A DNA stretch of 64,000 bases from Atherix ibis (GCA_958298945.1 OY282607.1:30698500-30762499), one strand, 5' to 3'; positions 1 through 11,600 are shown, counted from the stretch's first letter. A program made the numbers and translations. Notes: generated by a model from the sequence alone, not told the origin.

Positions 1-1850
1 ATAAGAGTTGTTGAAGATTTAACAATATAATGAAGAAAATTTATACAAATCGTCCTTATACTCGTGTTCACATTCATATATAATAGAATATATTTATGTA
101 GTTCTGCAATAATCGAGTATTGTAATAAACTACATAGTCTGATTTTTATGCAGCATGAACATTGTCTCCATCTGTTTATATCATTGTCTGAATAAACTTG
201 GATATGTTAGAGATATACTCGTAATATCATGCTGAGTATTTCTTATGAGTTTCTATTAGAAGGTAATTTGTTGTGATGACTGGATCGAAATTACCCGCAG
301 TATAGTATTGAAAATAGATCTAAGACGATATGTCGTTTATTTACGAGTACGTACGACACAGGTTTATCTATATTTTAGTAAAGATCATCGTACTACAGAT
401 TACCCGTATTCTACTGTAAGTATAGAATTTTATTGTATTCTAATTTGTAAGCATATTCGTAGATATAATAGAATAGATTCAATAATATATTCTTATTACT
501 TTTATCATATCAGTTTTAATATAAATATATGAAATTTTGATTATATTGCAAAAATCTAGACGATATTATTTATTTTGAAGTATACACATACAATAGATTA
601 TATATTTTTATTAAAGATAAAAGTCATTTTTTTTCGTATATTTTTTCATTCAGTATGAATATACCATAATTATGCGGGATAGAAAATATAATAAAATGGA
701 CATAAATGAATTGAATTATTATATTTTCATTTAATTTATAATAATTTTAAATAACAATATTTGAATTTCACAAATAATAAAAATATTTCGAATTTATTCA
801 TATTTTATATTACAAGATAAAAGCCAAATATTCAAATTTACGAAAAATATCTTTCTGCTAGTAAAAGTTTGTCGGTAAATTTTTAAGTAATTTTAATTTT
901 ATATATAGTATTGTATTTAGTATGGCTATAAAATCTTTCAAAAAAAACGGCTTTATTTTTATTAAAGAATATTATTTACTTAAAGTGAAATACTATCAAA
1001 ACTCTATAATTTTACAAACAGAAAATTAATTAATATTAAAATTTGTTATATGTTAATATTGAACTTTTATAATAATTTTAATTGAATTCAAAAATAATAA
1101 AAAAAAAAAATACTCAAATAAAAATTAACAATAAAACAGATGTTAATATAAAAAAAAAAATTGGTAATAAAATTCAATAATGTTAAGAGAAGAAAAATAT
1201 AAGCCGTAAAATTCGAAACCGTAAAAGTTATAAAACTTCCAACAAGCCAAATACATAATACAGATTTTAATTTAATTTCTCTCATATTAGGTGGAAAATA
1301 TGCAAAATACATAAAAAGTATATTTAATAGGAAAAGTTCAATACACATAAGTATGTACAATATATAAATATTTAAATAAAATATTGTAGTCAATTTGTTT
1401 CAGTGAAAACTGCTTTAAAGTAGATACTTTTTTTTTATACATAATTTGGATATTAAGTTCGTTCTTATAAAATACAATACAAATTTTTATTATATTCTTC
1501 ATTGTATCTATTATTCTATATGGGATATTATAAAAATAAAATATTATTCTTGAAGACGAAAAAAAATATTTAATTTTGCTCCATTTTAGTTCCTTTTTAT
1601 GCCATAACAGGCAGCGTACAATTACCAAACTCCTGTCTTTGTTTGTAGCAGAACAGAATAAAGGTTTGGGAAAGTTTATGCATTTTATTTTCTTACAATG
1701 TATAAATACCATCTTGCATATACAATATATGAAAGGATAAATTTGATACTTTTTTTTTTTAAATATTTGTCAAAGGTTGAAGCTATCAAGTTCTATTTGA
1801 CTACAAATTGAAAATATTTGAGAGCATTTTAAAATGGCTTAGGATTAAAT
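1..1850. other. AT-rich non-coding DNA
   Basis: Extremely AT-rich sequence with frequent homopolymer A and T runs. Open frames here are short and built of Phe, Ile, Lys, Asn and Tyr, as expected of random AT-rich DNA. A 124-residue minus-strand frame at 1338-1712 shows no domain I recognise. No gene, RNA or repeat boundary is supported. Confidence 0.6.
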
Positions 1851-1854
1851 TTCA

Positions 1855-2215
1855 AAGAGTCGCGTTTATAGAATTATAGAACGTTATATTCAGACCGGAA
1901 GTAATCGGAGTTTACCATGGTCTGGTACGTCTAAAATTATAAATTTGCATAAATAGTAAAAGAAATCAAAAATTTACGAGTATAGAAACTCAAATTCATG
2001 CCAAATTAAATGAAAGCCATGACAAATAAGTGTAAAAGATGATTAAAGACTGCTCATCTATTTGGAAGCATTGCGGTAACAAAAAGATTATTACGCTTTG
2101 TGAAAAAATACTGCCAGAAGCTGGGATACCAACCGTGTGGTAAGCTGGAGTTTCGTCTATGATTTGATGTTCTTCCTTATTCCTGATAGAGTAGAAAACT
2201 TGGTGCAGGTTAATG
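1855..2215 (+). pseudogene. Tc1-like transposase N-terminal remnant
   Basis: Joining the plus-strand frames gives a piece resembling the paired helix-turn-helix region of Tc1-type transposases: RVYRIIERYIQTGS followed by a WSGTSK patch, then about 60 residues later AHLFGSIAVTKRLLRF, which resembles the LFGRIAxKKPLLR signature. Stops and frame changes interrupt it throughout. No catalytic DDE region or terminal repeats were found. It is an old fragment with no coding capacity. Confidence 0.45.
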
Positions 2216-2329
2216 GAATTGTAAAATAAAAAATCCTCGTGTTGGGTAGTTGGTAAAGGATTAATTATATTGTTGACAGATAATTAAAGCTGTAACAGAA
2301 TTTAAAATGAAAAATGATCGATCTCAGTA

Positions 2330-2500
2330 CTAATAAAATTCAGCTCAATAGGCTGTGGAGAACTGGACATTTAATTCGTGTGGATGAAAAATATCCTACC
2401 ATTTATGGTCCCAGAAGATGAGCTAGGTCCTGCCTTTAGAGGAGCAACAGCCTTAGCCAGAACGTCAAAAAGATACTGGGAGTTCTTTGATTCAGAACTG
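2330..2500 (+). pseudogene. LINE C-terminal tail remnant
   Basis: A plus-strand translation reads IQLNRLWRTGHLIRVDE, matching the RLxWxGHVxRMDE motif found near the C-terminus of many insect non-LTR retrotransposon polymerases. A GPRR patch and QNVKKILG follow, with two in-frame stops. The similar block at 42580-42760, next to a recognisable reverse transcriptase, supports the assignment. Confidence 0.45.
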
Positions 2501-2509
2501 GAAGTTCTT

Positions 2510-4620
2510 TGAATATAATGACCAAAATGAGTGAATTACAAAATCTTTTTAGGATATTCAACATAAAACTTTTGACTATTTTCGTTGAAGAAAATTTTTT
2601 CTTCCCATAATTTATTTTTTTCAATAAATTAATGAAATCTTTAAACACCTAAAAAGTCATTAATTGCTTCGATTTAAGGATAATCTCCCTACATAGAATA
2701 TTTTCATTCAATCAAATTAATCGAGGCATTATTTTTCAAATATCAAAAAAAAAACTTTTATTAGTATTTAAATTATTTTCTAAAATATTGTAACTTTTTA
2801 CTTTAAAATAAGAGGGAAAATATAATAATATCTGAGAAATTGAAATTTAATTGGAAATTTAATAACACTCGTAAAAGTATCTTATATAAAATAGCTCCAA
2901 GCAAAATCAAATTAAATCTCCCCTACATTTGCGGAATGCGTATATTATAATTTCAACAGTGTAAGTATTTCCCTTGAAATATTCTTACAAAATTTATAGT
3001 AAATCTGATATATGCGTACATCCTTATAATTTTAAGAATGTAAGTAAGCCTGTAAATTTTTATCGAAATTTATTCTTCAAACAAGTAGGCTTCTGTAGAG
3101 GATGCTTTAGGCTTTTTTGGTTGAGTATATATGAATATTTTCATGGTAGCTTCTTAAGAATATTCAAATTTATCTACTATAATGGTTGTTGCCTATTTTA
3201 TTAACAACTAATTTTAATTTTATCTTTTTCTATAGTTTAACATTGATATTATTTACCTACTTACAATTATGCTTGAATTTTAATCACCTTATCATTTACT
3301 CCCTCTGTTTTTGTTAATCCTACTCCAAAGTAAGTACATATTTTCATTATTGAATTATTCGTTGAAAATTTCATATCAGAGTAGGTAAGATTAAAGAAAT
3401 AATATTCGCATAATCTTTGAGTATGCATTGTTTGTATAAATATTTATCCTTTGAATATTTTGTCAGGTTTTCATGTTTAAAAAGAGTCCTCTTACAGTTT
3501 CCATTAAGATAACTTTGTTAGAATATTGTATATTTTCATTATTAATATTAGGGGATGTTGTTTATATTAAATATTACTGTGTTGAATTATTTCCTTTCAG
3601 AAAAAAGGATTAGTACCTTCAATTTTATACATTCAAATTAAATTTCTCCTATTATTATAAAATCGAAAATTTTCCTCTCTTTTAAATTAATTATATTTAT
3701 AAAAATCAACATAATTTATTTATACTACTCCGTCATAAAAAGGATGTATTTATAAAAGGAGAAAAAAAAATTCTTTTTACAAAAGTAACTTTTTAATCTA
3801 ACAATAAAAGAAAAATAATTTGATTAGATTGAACATTATATTCTAAATGATATTGTATTTTAACTTTTTATTATTATATAATTTCTAATTTATATAATTC
3901 AAAAGATTACTGAACATTTTATACAAAACTTCTTAGACATATTTTATGCTAAGTCACTGTAATTATAATGGCTGTTTATTCAATAGAGTTTATTAGGAAA
4001 ATATTTCCTCATCAACTGATTAGTAAGTCAGTTCTATAAAGAAGTTGATACATACTCGTTAAATGGTTCTCTTCTGTAGGTCATAATTTCCGAATTTTTT
4101 AGCTTCTAAAAGACTTTGAATTTCATTCTAGCCAAACTAACTAAAGTATTTTTATTGTCCTTGTTATTTTTACTTATTTATTTACTGTTTTTTTTTTGCT
4201 AATGAAAATTAGTTACCATTATTGACTGACCCCATAGCCAATTATCATACATTTTGGTGATTTAGAAAGTTACTTTACTGCATGTACAGTAGATCTATTA
4301 TTAGCAATTACAAGCTAAATTCTTTAAATCTAATCTAATGGCAATTAAGCAATAAATGTGACTGATTTAATATTTATTGCAGTTTCATGCCATAAAGATA
4401 TTACTCGCATAATAAAGAAAAATAGTTGATGGCCAAGTATACTCATAAACACAGTTCTGTATATCATAAAGTCGAAAGCAATTTATTTAAAAAAAAAGAA
4501 AAAAACACTCTCATACCAGAAATTTGTATGAAAAGATTCGCATATAGTTTATAGATATTTAAATATATATGATACGGATAGATTCGTGATGATTTGGTAG
4601 TATACTTATTTCATAGTTTT
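2510..4620. other. AT-rich non-coding DNA
   Basis: No gene, repeat boundary or RNA feature is supported. Frames such as 2974-3204 are short, of low complexity and lack recognisable motifs. Confidence 0.55.
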
Positions 4621-4624
4621 TGTG

Positions 4625-4655
4625 TAGCCTTGGCCAAAAGTATTAGATATCCATC
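4625..4655 (+). repeat. Left terminal inverted repeat of Tc1-type shell
   Basis: It begins TAGCCTTGGCCAAAAGTATT and pairs with 6820-6849 on the opposite strand with few mismatches. Confidence 0.65.
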
Positions 4656-4829
4656 CCATAATAATGTTTGGTTTTCAAGAATTTTCTTATTTTTCTTAAG
4701 AATAATTTAACGAAGTTTAATTATGTGATTCTTAAAAAATGTTTCATAATATTTTCTTTTCTTTAATAGCTTTGCTAGTATTTGATGTATGAACGATCTG
4801 GCAACACTGCGAACCTTTCCTTCACATAG

Positions 4830-5345
4830 TTTGTACGTTAGACCCTCCTAGATGTGCAGTATAAGTTTCAACCTCGTCCAGAGAACATATTTGATCAAAA
4901 ATCCAATTTTTTTTGGCATGAAGCATTTTTTGTGATGGCGGGATGGGTGGTTCAGAAGCAGTCTTCATCTCATTCGCAGAAGTCTTCAACTTCAAAAACT
5001 TTTTTTGAAAGGCTTCGAAAAAGGTTTTTTTTTGCGTCAAATCAGACATTGAAGATACTTCGATACTCCTCCATGACAACGCCGACTATTAACGTGCCAT
5101 ATGCATCAACGCGTTTTTGTCCGAAGAAACTGTGGTTCACTAGCTCCCCTATTCATATGATCATAACCTGTATTATGTTTTTTCGTTCCCCAAAATGCCG
5201 ACTTGGAACTCTGTAACAAGAAGCTGAAGGTGCTTTCATTTGAAGCCTTTCAGCGCTACTACGAAGAGTGGAAACAACGCTTCCGCAAATGTGTAGCTTT
5301 CAAAAAGAATTGCTGTGAAGGGGATAAGCTTGATATATTAAAAAA
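4830..5345 (+). mobile_element. mariner family D, copy D1, decayed
   Basis: It starts with the family D end (GTTTGTACGTTAGACCCTCC; the other copies read TTAGTACCTCC and TTAGTCCCTTC). Around 5070 the plus strand reads LHDNAD, the second catalytic Asp region. Near 5160-5200 PYSYDHN and then FRSPKC mark a ruined PYSPDLAPCDFFLFPK block. Residues from 5203 read FEAFQRYYEEWKQRFRKC and then CCEGDKLDI, a typical mariner C-terminus. Frameshifts separate the parts, and the first-Asp region is not convincing. The 3' terminal repeat is absent: the sequence runs straight into copy A1. Confidence 0.6.
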
Positions 5346-5348
5346 AAA

Positions 5349-6195
5349 TATCACGAATTTTGAATTTTTGTGGCGTTATGTTGGTACTCATATTTTATTC
5401 TTATGCCGACAATTTCGGCCATTTTGAATGTTCAGTTTATTTTTGACAGCTGTTTTGCTTGCACGTGTTTTGGCTCGTCTTCGATTTTTGCTCAATTTCG
5501 ACCAAAAACAGAATTCCATTAACTTTGTTAAGAAGCTGTTGGACTCTGTCCGCGATGACCCAAATTTGCTCCAGAGGGTCATGACTGGTGACGAATCATG
5601 GGTTTATGGTTATGACGTGGAAACCAAAGCTCAATCATCCCAATGGAAGCTGCCGCACGAGCCAAGACCGAAATAAGCGCGCCGAATGTGAAGGTTTCGC
5701 TTACAGTTTTCTTCGATTACAGGGGCGTGATGTATCATCAGTTCTTGCCACAGGGTAGAACTCTCAATAAGAAATATTACCTGCAAGTTATGCGCAAGTT
5801 GCGTGAAGCTATCCGCCAGAAACGCCCGGATTTGTGTAAGAACAAAAATGGGCTTTTGCCATTTTTGGCCAAAAACAACACACTAATAATGCCGCAGCCA
5901 CCGTATTCCCCCGATCTGGCCCCCTGCGACTTTTTCTTGTTCCTGAAACTGAGGAGCCCCATGAAAGGACGACGCTACGCTACGAATGAGGAGATAAAGG
6001 CTTCATCGAAGGAGGAGCTGAACAAGATCACAAAAAAATGATTTTTTGAAGTGCTTCGAGGATTGGAAAAAACGTTGGCACAAGTTTATAATATCTGGTG
6101 GGGTTTACTTTGAAGGGGACAAAATAGATATTCATGAATAAATAAATAATTTTTGAAAAACACAAATTTCGCGATACTTTTTGAACAGACCTCCT
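5349..6195 (+). mobile_element. mariner family A, copy A1, 5'-truncated deletion derivative
   Basis: It lacks the first ~20 bp of the left terminal repeat, beginning at TATCACGAATTTTGAATTT, but keeps the right end (ATACTTTTTGAACAGACC). The first catalytic Asp is present in TGDESWVYGYDVETK (about 5585-5630). The helix-turn-helix region is deleted at about 5481-5500, and the D2 segment (HHDNAPAH in other copies) at about 5851-5865. The third block PYSPDLAPCDFFLF (5901-5942) is kept, as is the C-terminal KGRRYATNEEIK. A frameshift near 5670 splits the frame. It cannot encode a functional transposase. Confidence 0.85.
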
Positions 6196-6819
6196 ATAGG
6201 TAATCTAGCGTGTATCGTATTATATGTATATTATATACAATTTCATTAAAAAAAAATTTTTGATAAAAATATTTCAAAAATGCATACCTCAAAATTTGAC
6301 TCATTGAACCATAGTTATGTATGGCCAGTTTTTAAAATCGTTTTTTTACCAGTTATAGTAAAAGTTGATATATTTTCTTCTACGCTTTTAACGAAAGCGA
6401 CCTCGAATGATGGTTTTTTCTAAGAACCCTCAACAGTTTTTTGGTCTGCACAATGAGAAAATTTTCTTTTAGAGCAATTTCTGTCTGATGGTTACCTTCT
6501 TCTCAAACAAATATGATTTATGGCCGTTGGTGTTGATTTAGTCCTTCTTTGTTTTTCATAGTTATTTGCAAATATACATCACTTCAAAATAACCAGCTTC
6601 AAAACTTTTTGTCAAACTAACCATGCACTAAAAGCTTCAAAAAAATTGGCAGTTTGTCATAAAGATTGAAAATAGAGCTTTGTATGGCAAAAATCAAATT
6701 AAGTTTGTTATAAGCACTATCTGTTCGTGAAGGTTCTAGTATTTATTCCAAGAAATAAAATTTAACAAAAAAAAAATATCTTAAAGCATCAATTATTTCA
6801 ATAAAAACTTAAAAAGTCA

Positions 6820-6849
6820 GCGGGTGGCTAATATTTTTGGCCAAGGCTG
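6820..6849 (-). repeat. Right terminal inverted repeat of Tc1-type shell
   Basis: On the minus strand it reads CAGCCTTGGCCAAAAATATT from 6849 inward, with TA at 6850-6851 as half of a target-site duplication. Partner of 4625-4655. Confidence 0.65.
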
Positions 6850-6851
6850 TA

Positions 6852-8589
6852 GAGTCAAAAAAAAAATCCTTTTTATAGAACTACTTGTAAGGAGATATTT
6901 TTTTCTTTTTTATAGACGTAATTATTTTATAAAAAAGAAAGTTAGTATGTTGATTTTTACTAAATATCCTTAAATGAGTGAGGAAAATTGAATAAAAAGA
7001 AATTGTATATCTTAACCGCAGGGCTTCATAATTTCGTGTTGAGTTTGCAATGAATAAGTATCAAGTTGACTAAATAAAAAAATCATGATCATGATAATCA
7101 AGCATTGTTTTAGGGAAAAAATAAGGTCATTCAGGTATGGAATTTACAAGTTAAGTTTTGAACAATATTGTTAAATTATGCGGATTGTAATAGACATTTT
7201 TGACATGAAAATGGCAATGCTGTGGTCATTAGCGAATTTCTAGACTATACATTGTTGTATATAAGATTGTTTTTAGTATTATTTGCTTTAATATATTGTA
7301 ATATAATCAACAACTACAGCTTTATATTTTCAGCTACATTTAAAATAAAATTTGTTAGGAATTGTGGGGAAAATTTTTTTGTTTAATGTTCTCCTTTTTC
7401 AATTAAGGATAAATAGAAATGAACATTTTTGACTCCATTTACATTTTGGTAGAGATTAGTAGTCCAATTTGAATTATTCTAATGAGCGACTGTTTTTATT
7501 TCGAAGAACATTATTTTTAATTTTATAGTTTTGCATTTGTACTGCTTTATTTTTTTAATAGTTTTTTTTTTTTTTTTTAAATTGAAATTAGTTTCAATTT
7601 AAAGAGACTAATTTTAAATTTTATTAGGCTATTCAAATTTTAATCATGCTAATTTTCTTTTAAGATTTAATTATAAGAATTTCGTTAAAAAAATTAAAAT
7701 TAATTAGAAAAATTAAGAATAAATTTTTATCAACTCATTTGGTATTATACGTGTATTATAGCAGTTATAAAAAGTAGAAATAAAAATAAAATACCATGGA
7801 AATGATACTTTTGAATGTCTCTTTATTAACTCTATATAAGCTGGATGTATCTATTAAGATATTCTACTTAAGTATTGGATCGAAAATAAATTAAGCATGA
7901 ACTGACCCTAATTCATGACCGATGGGCCGTAGGATAAATTCAATAAACTGAACAAGAAAAATGTCTAACCGATTTTTCAATCGATTATTCTTTAATCGAA
8001 GCCGACCAATATTAAATGTAAGAAAATCGATTTGTTGTTATTACTCGTGTATCGTTACTGTATTTGTTTGATTTTGCCACTTATTTTGTAGATATTTCTA
8101 AACTAACTAGGATTAGTAGTGCTTGGAGAGTAGATATTGCACCAAATAAGTTATTCCCTTTAGTGTCTTGAAATTTTTTTTGCATTAACTCTGGGATGTT
8201 AATACAATGTATGCAGATAAGTATCTATAGCAGAAGCACGTTCAATGAAGAAGACATTTTTAGAAGCGTTTGATACTAAATTTTAATAGCCGAAATTGTA
8301 AGCCGACTTTTATAGTTTTAAGTTATAGTCATGGGTGCAATTTTACTGAGGTAACTTATTTGAATATCGATTGAAGAAGTTTTCTAATTCTAAATTGTGA
8401 TACTGCTGTAAACTCTAACAATAATACCAATATTGTTTAACAGATTTTTAATACATGAACATGAATGATTGTGTAAATTTCTTAAAATAAAAATGGTTAT
8501 GTTAAAAACAGGAAAATGGTTGTGATCCTATTTGTAAAATACAAAAATTGATATTGTAAACTGTATGTCAGTCCAACTATTGTATTGTA
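6852..8589. other. AT-rich non-coding DNA
   Basis: Low-complexity AT-rich stretch with T and A runs (for example around 7560-7580). No supported gene or repeat. Confidence 0.55.
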
Positions 8590-9018
8590 TATAGGAGGGT
8601 TGTATGATTAATATTATCCCCATTGAACGGGTGCAGAACATCTTAATAAGTCGTTTGGATATGAGAAAGATTTTCGCGTATACATGCACGTGTGTCAACT
8701 TTAAAAGTATGTTTGGCGTTGTTAAAGCGTAATTCGAATGATTTTGACATCGATTGATAACTGTTGACGAAACATAGATTTATTACACCATACCAGATGT
8801 TAAAGAACAGTTTCAACAGTGGGTTTTTCATGTCGAACCGGCGCACAAGAAAGCCCAGGCGACTATATTAGCAAAAAAAAAAAACATTGTCACTGTATTT
8901 TGGGATGTGCGCGGCATAATCCACAAAACGATTAAGAGCGAGTATTATGATAACTTATTGGATCAATTAAAAAATGTTCTATCATGAAGTAAATACCATG
9001 GCAAAATTACATGAGCTA

Positions 9019-10313
9019 CCAGGGGTATAAGCTTAAATCCGCTGTTTGGTCATAGATGGCGTGAGTGAGCATATTAAACTACCATGGGCCCGCCATACTT
9101 TTTTTTTATGAGTTCGACATCTGTCAACATTAATCAGTGAACATTGTCAGCAATTTTATACAACAAAATACAGTTTTCCTTTGGTAATCATGTCTAGTTT
9201 TGTGCCAGAAAGAGAGCATATGCGGGAACCTCTGCTTTACTGCTTCAATTTGAACAAATCGGCTGCCGAATCGCATCGAACACTTTTATGGAGGCCTATG
9301 GTGACAGTGTTTTATCGGAAACAACATGCCAAGATTGGTTTCGTGGGTTCAAAGACAGCAACTTTGACTTGTGGAACAAGAAGCGTGAAAATCAGTCTAG
9401 GAAGATTGAGGACCATTAGTTGAAGGCTCTTTTGGACGAAGACGATATCCAATCGCAAAAAATGCTCGCGGAACAATTGAGTTTTACTCAAACAGCTATT
9501 TCAATGCGTTTGCGTGCCATGGGGAAGATTGAAAAGATCGGAAAATGGGTGCCGCATGAATTGAACGATAGGCAGATGGAGCGACGCCAAAACACATGTG
9601 AAATCTTGCTCGCCAGACAAAAAAGAAAGTCGTTCCTGCATCGGATTGTTACAAGCGATGAAAAGTGGATATACTCGTATTTCGAGAATCCTAAACGCAA
9701 GAAATAGTGGGTTGTTCCCGGCCAACCATCAGCATCTTCCCCAAGACAAAATCGCTTCGGATAGAAGACGCTGCTGTGCTTTTGGTAGGATCAGCAGGGT
9801 ATCGTCTACTATGAGATGTTGAAACCTGGTGAAACTATCAATGCCCACCGCTACCACTAACAAATGATCAAATTGCACCGTGCTCTGCGTGAAAAAAGGA
9901 CGGATTATCAACAAAGGCATGACAAGCTGATTTGCCGTCACGACAACGCACCATCGCACACGTCAAAAATGGTCCGAAACTACTTGGAGATACTCAACTG
10001 GGAAGTGCTACCCCACTCCGCTTATTCACCGGACCTAGCCCCTTCCGACTACCACATGTTTTCGTCGATGTGCATCGCGCTCGCTGAGCAGCACTTCGAT
10101 TCTTACGAAGACGTCCGAAAATGGCTTGATGAGTGGTTTGCCTCGAAAGAGAAGGAATTTTTTTTTGGGGTGGTATCCACAAATTACCCGAGAGATACGA
10201 AAAATTTGTAGTTAGCGGGGCAAGTACTTTGAATAGATTTGTTTTTGTTTCCTATGAAAAAAAACATGTGTTTTTTTAATTTAAAAACAGCGGATTTAAG
10301 CTTATACACCTGG
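9019..10313 (+). mobile_element. mariner family B (Mos1-like), copy B1, full length, inactive
   Basis: About 1.3 kb, near the length of Mos1. The left terminal repeat is CCAGGGGTATAAGCTTAAAT and the right end inverted is CCAGGTGTATAAGCTTAAAT, each flanked by TA. These ends resemble those of the mauritiana subfamily, as does the protein. It lies inside mariner H1. Length and both ends are preserved, but the transposase frame is broken. Confidence 0.9.
9190..10211 (+). pseudogene. Mos1-like mariner transposase pseudogene (B1)
   Basis: The ATG at 9190 starts MSSFVPEREHMREPLLYCFN, the first DNA-binding helix region. A frameshift occurs before 9423. Then come LLDEDDIQSQKMLAEQL, KWVPHELNDRQMERRQNTC and FLHRIVTSDEKWIYSY, which holds catalytic Asp 1. 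The D2 block is CRHDNAPSHTSKMV and the D3 block is YSPDLAPSDYHMF, with 34 residues between D2 and D3, so this is a DD34D enzyme. In-frame stops lie at 9705, 9762, 9786 and 9858, and a C-terminal frameshift near 10160 spoils the last ~20 residues. No full-length product is possible. Mauritiana subfamily is inferred from motif similarity. Confidence 0.88.
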
Positions 10314-10736
10314 TACGATACGAATTACTTCAATATCCCTCATATTCGCTATATTTAGCCCCCAGCAATTATTTTCTATTTCTGAATTTCTCATATTTTT
10401 TAGATGGAATACAAAGTATAGAAAAATGTTAGACTAACTGTATTAAGCTGAAATAGCCTATATTGTAAAATTAGTTGATTTTTACAAAGGCAAATATTTT
10501 GTTCACGGCCAGGTATTAATCATACAATCCTCATATTTAAAATGAATTCACATGGTTTTTATTATCACCGTCACTGTATATTTAAAAAATAAATAAAAAA
10601 TGATGAACATAATAATTATAAGCAATGAAATCAAAAAGTCATATTTGGAATAATCAGAACAAATTTAATTAAGATTTTTACACTTAAATAAATAAGAATC
10701 AACAAAATATTTTAATTATGCTAACAAAATATGCAA

Positions 10737-10742
10737 TTTATT
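10737..10742 (-). terminator. Polyadenylation signal of the serine protease homologue
   Basis: AATAAA on the minus strand, about 44 bases past the stop codon at 10786-10788. Position and sequence suit 3' end processing. Confidence 0.6.
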
Positions 10743-10785
10743 TGATTAAAATGAGTACAATACGAATAAGTTAAAAATTTATATT

Positions 10786-11550
10786 TCATGCTGGAATATC
10801 TCCTCTTCCGATAGTATCATAGATCCAATCAGCATATACTGAAATTTTGGTGTGAATTGCTGGTACTACCCCATCACATTGGGGCGGATTTGAGAAAACT
10901 CCAATCAATTGAGGTTTTGCAGGCCAGTTAATTATTAGACCAGATCCTTCATTTCCTTTGCATGGTGTTTGATGATTATTATTCCAACCAACAGTACACA
11001 TTTGCAAATAAGTGTCGAATGCTGATCCGTGAATATTTTTGCATTCCTGAGCGGTAGTGATTTTTACCATTCCATATGTTAACACATCCACATATTCGTT
11101 GAAGCCAGCAATTACAGCAAACTTGCTTTCGACAGACTCTGAGCCAAGAAATAGGTCGATAGAGTTGAGTTCATCGGTAAATTGAAGTTTAATTGGTAGT
11201 TCGATCAGTGCTAAATCATCATATTCGGTAGGATAATGATGTACAGCTGAACTTTCCACAATTAAAGAGAACGAATCCGTTGTTTTGTTGACGTACAAAC
11301 GATGGAAGTTCACCTGTACTCGTTGTGCATTGGCGGTGCATTGGATTGTTGTGAGTATCCATTTAGCATCAATGATGGATCCACTGCAATGACGTACTTC
11401 TTCACCAGTTATTGTTTCGATTCCGACAAAGAAAGGAAATCTCTTTAATGTGTCAATGGGTTTACCATTGGCAATTCTTGACGAAGGCAAAGCCTGCGCC
11501 GACAATGCTAAAGCTCCGAGAATAACAAGAACAATCGTATATGATGCCAT
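10786..11550 (-). CDS. Secreted chymotrypsin-fold serine protease homologue (catalytically dead)
   Basis: Intact 254-residue frame without introns, the longest plausible host protein here. Residues 1-20 are a hydrophobic signal peptide ending in AQA-LPS. Arg25-Ile26 (SRIANG) is the usual activation site, degenerate from RIxGG. The S1 fold is recognisable, but the triad is not: the usual TAAHC is TTIQC, so His is Gln; Asp is kept in DDLALIEL (about residue 115); the GDSGGP box is GNEGSG, so Ser is Glu. Six cysteines fit the three conserved disulphides. Such non-catalytic homologues in insects act as cofactors or binding proteins in immunity or gut secretions; which role applies is unknown. The promoter and poly(A) signal support expression. 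A midgut or salivary protein is possible but unproven. Confidence 0.85.
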   Translation of the reverse strand: MASYTIVLVILGALALSAQALPSSRIANGKPIDTLKRFPFFVGIETITGEEVRHCSGSIIDAKWILTTIQCTANAQRVQVNFHRLYVNKTTDSFSLIVESSAVHHYPTEYDDLALIELPIKLQFTDELNSIDLFLGSESVESKFAVIAGFNEYVDVLTYGMVKITTAQECKNIHGSAFDTYLQMCTVGWNNNHQTPCKGNEGSGLIINWPAKPQLIGVFSNPPQCDGVVPAIHTKISVYADWIYDTIGRGDIPA

Positions 11551-11600
11551 TATGCTTTACTGATAGCTCTGGTACAAGCGTTAGTGAATTTATACTATTA
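11551..11600 (-). promoter_or_regulatory. Core promoter: TATA box and TCAGT initiator
   Basis: On the minus strand TATAAA spans 11594-11589, and an arthropod initiator TCAGT has its A at 11561, 33 bases downstream of the first T of TATAAA. This leaves an 11-base 5' leader before the ATG at 11550. Very short leaders are common in insect digestive protease genes. The spacing is what makes the call convincing. Confidence 0.7.

Larger units (their letters stand above)
4625..6849. mobile_element. Tc1-type shell element carrying nested mariners
   Basis: The ends are inverted repeats. The left end reads TAGCCTTGGCCAAAAGTATT and the right end, read inward on the minus strand, reads CAGCCTTGGCCAAAAATATT. 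Both continue into a CAxCCC-like patch (ATCCATCCC on the left, AGCCACCC on the right). The right end is followed by TA, the target of this superfamily; the left flank is TG. The left arm is short before family D and A mariners begin. The right arm (about 6196-6819) is AT-rich with no recognisable transposase. It may be a non-autonomous or heavily decayed Tc1-like element that later received other insertions. Confidence 0.6.
8592..10535 (+). mobile_element. mariner family H, copy H1, split by copy B1
   Basis: The left end reads GGAGGGTTGTATGATTAATA (8594 on) and the right end inverted is GGATTGTATGATTAATACC, with TA flanks. Before B1 the plus strand reads YTIPDVKEQFQQWVFHVEP and then NIVTVFWDVRGIIHK (8780-8940), the core between the first and second catalytic Asp. 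After B1 it reads ELLQYPSYS and then YLAPSNYFLFLNF (10320-10390), where the third catalytic Asp is Asn. The D2 region is missing. The split across B1 shows that H1 was there first. Confidence 0.75.

Noticed and set aside
1338..1712. 124-residue minus-strand frame as a host gene
   Set aside because: Low-complexity AT-driven composition, no motif, no splice or promoter signal.
4822..5079. 85-residue minus-strand frame as a coding exon
   Set aside because: It is antisense to the decayed family D transposase, whose plus-strand motifs explain the region better.
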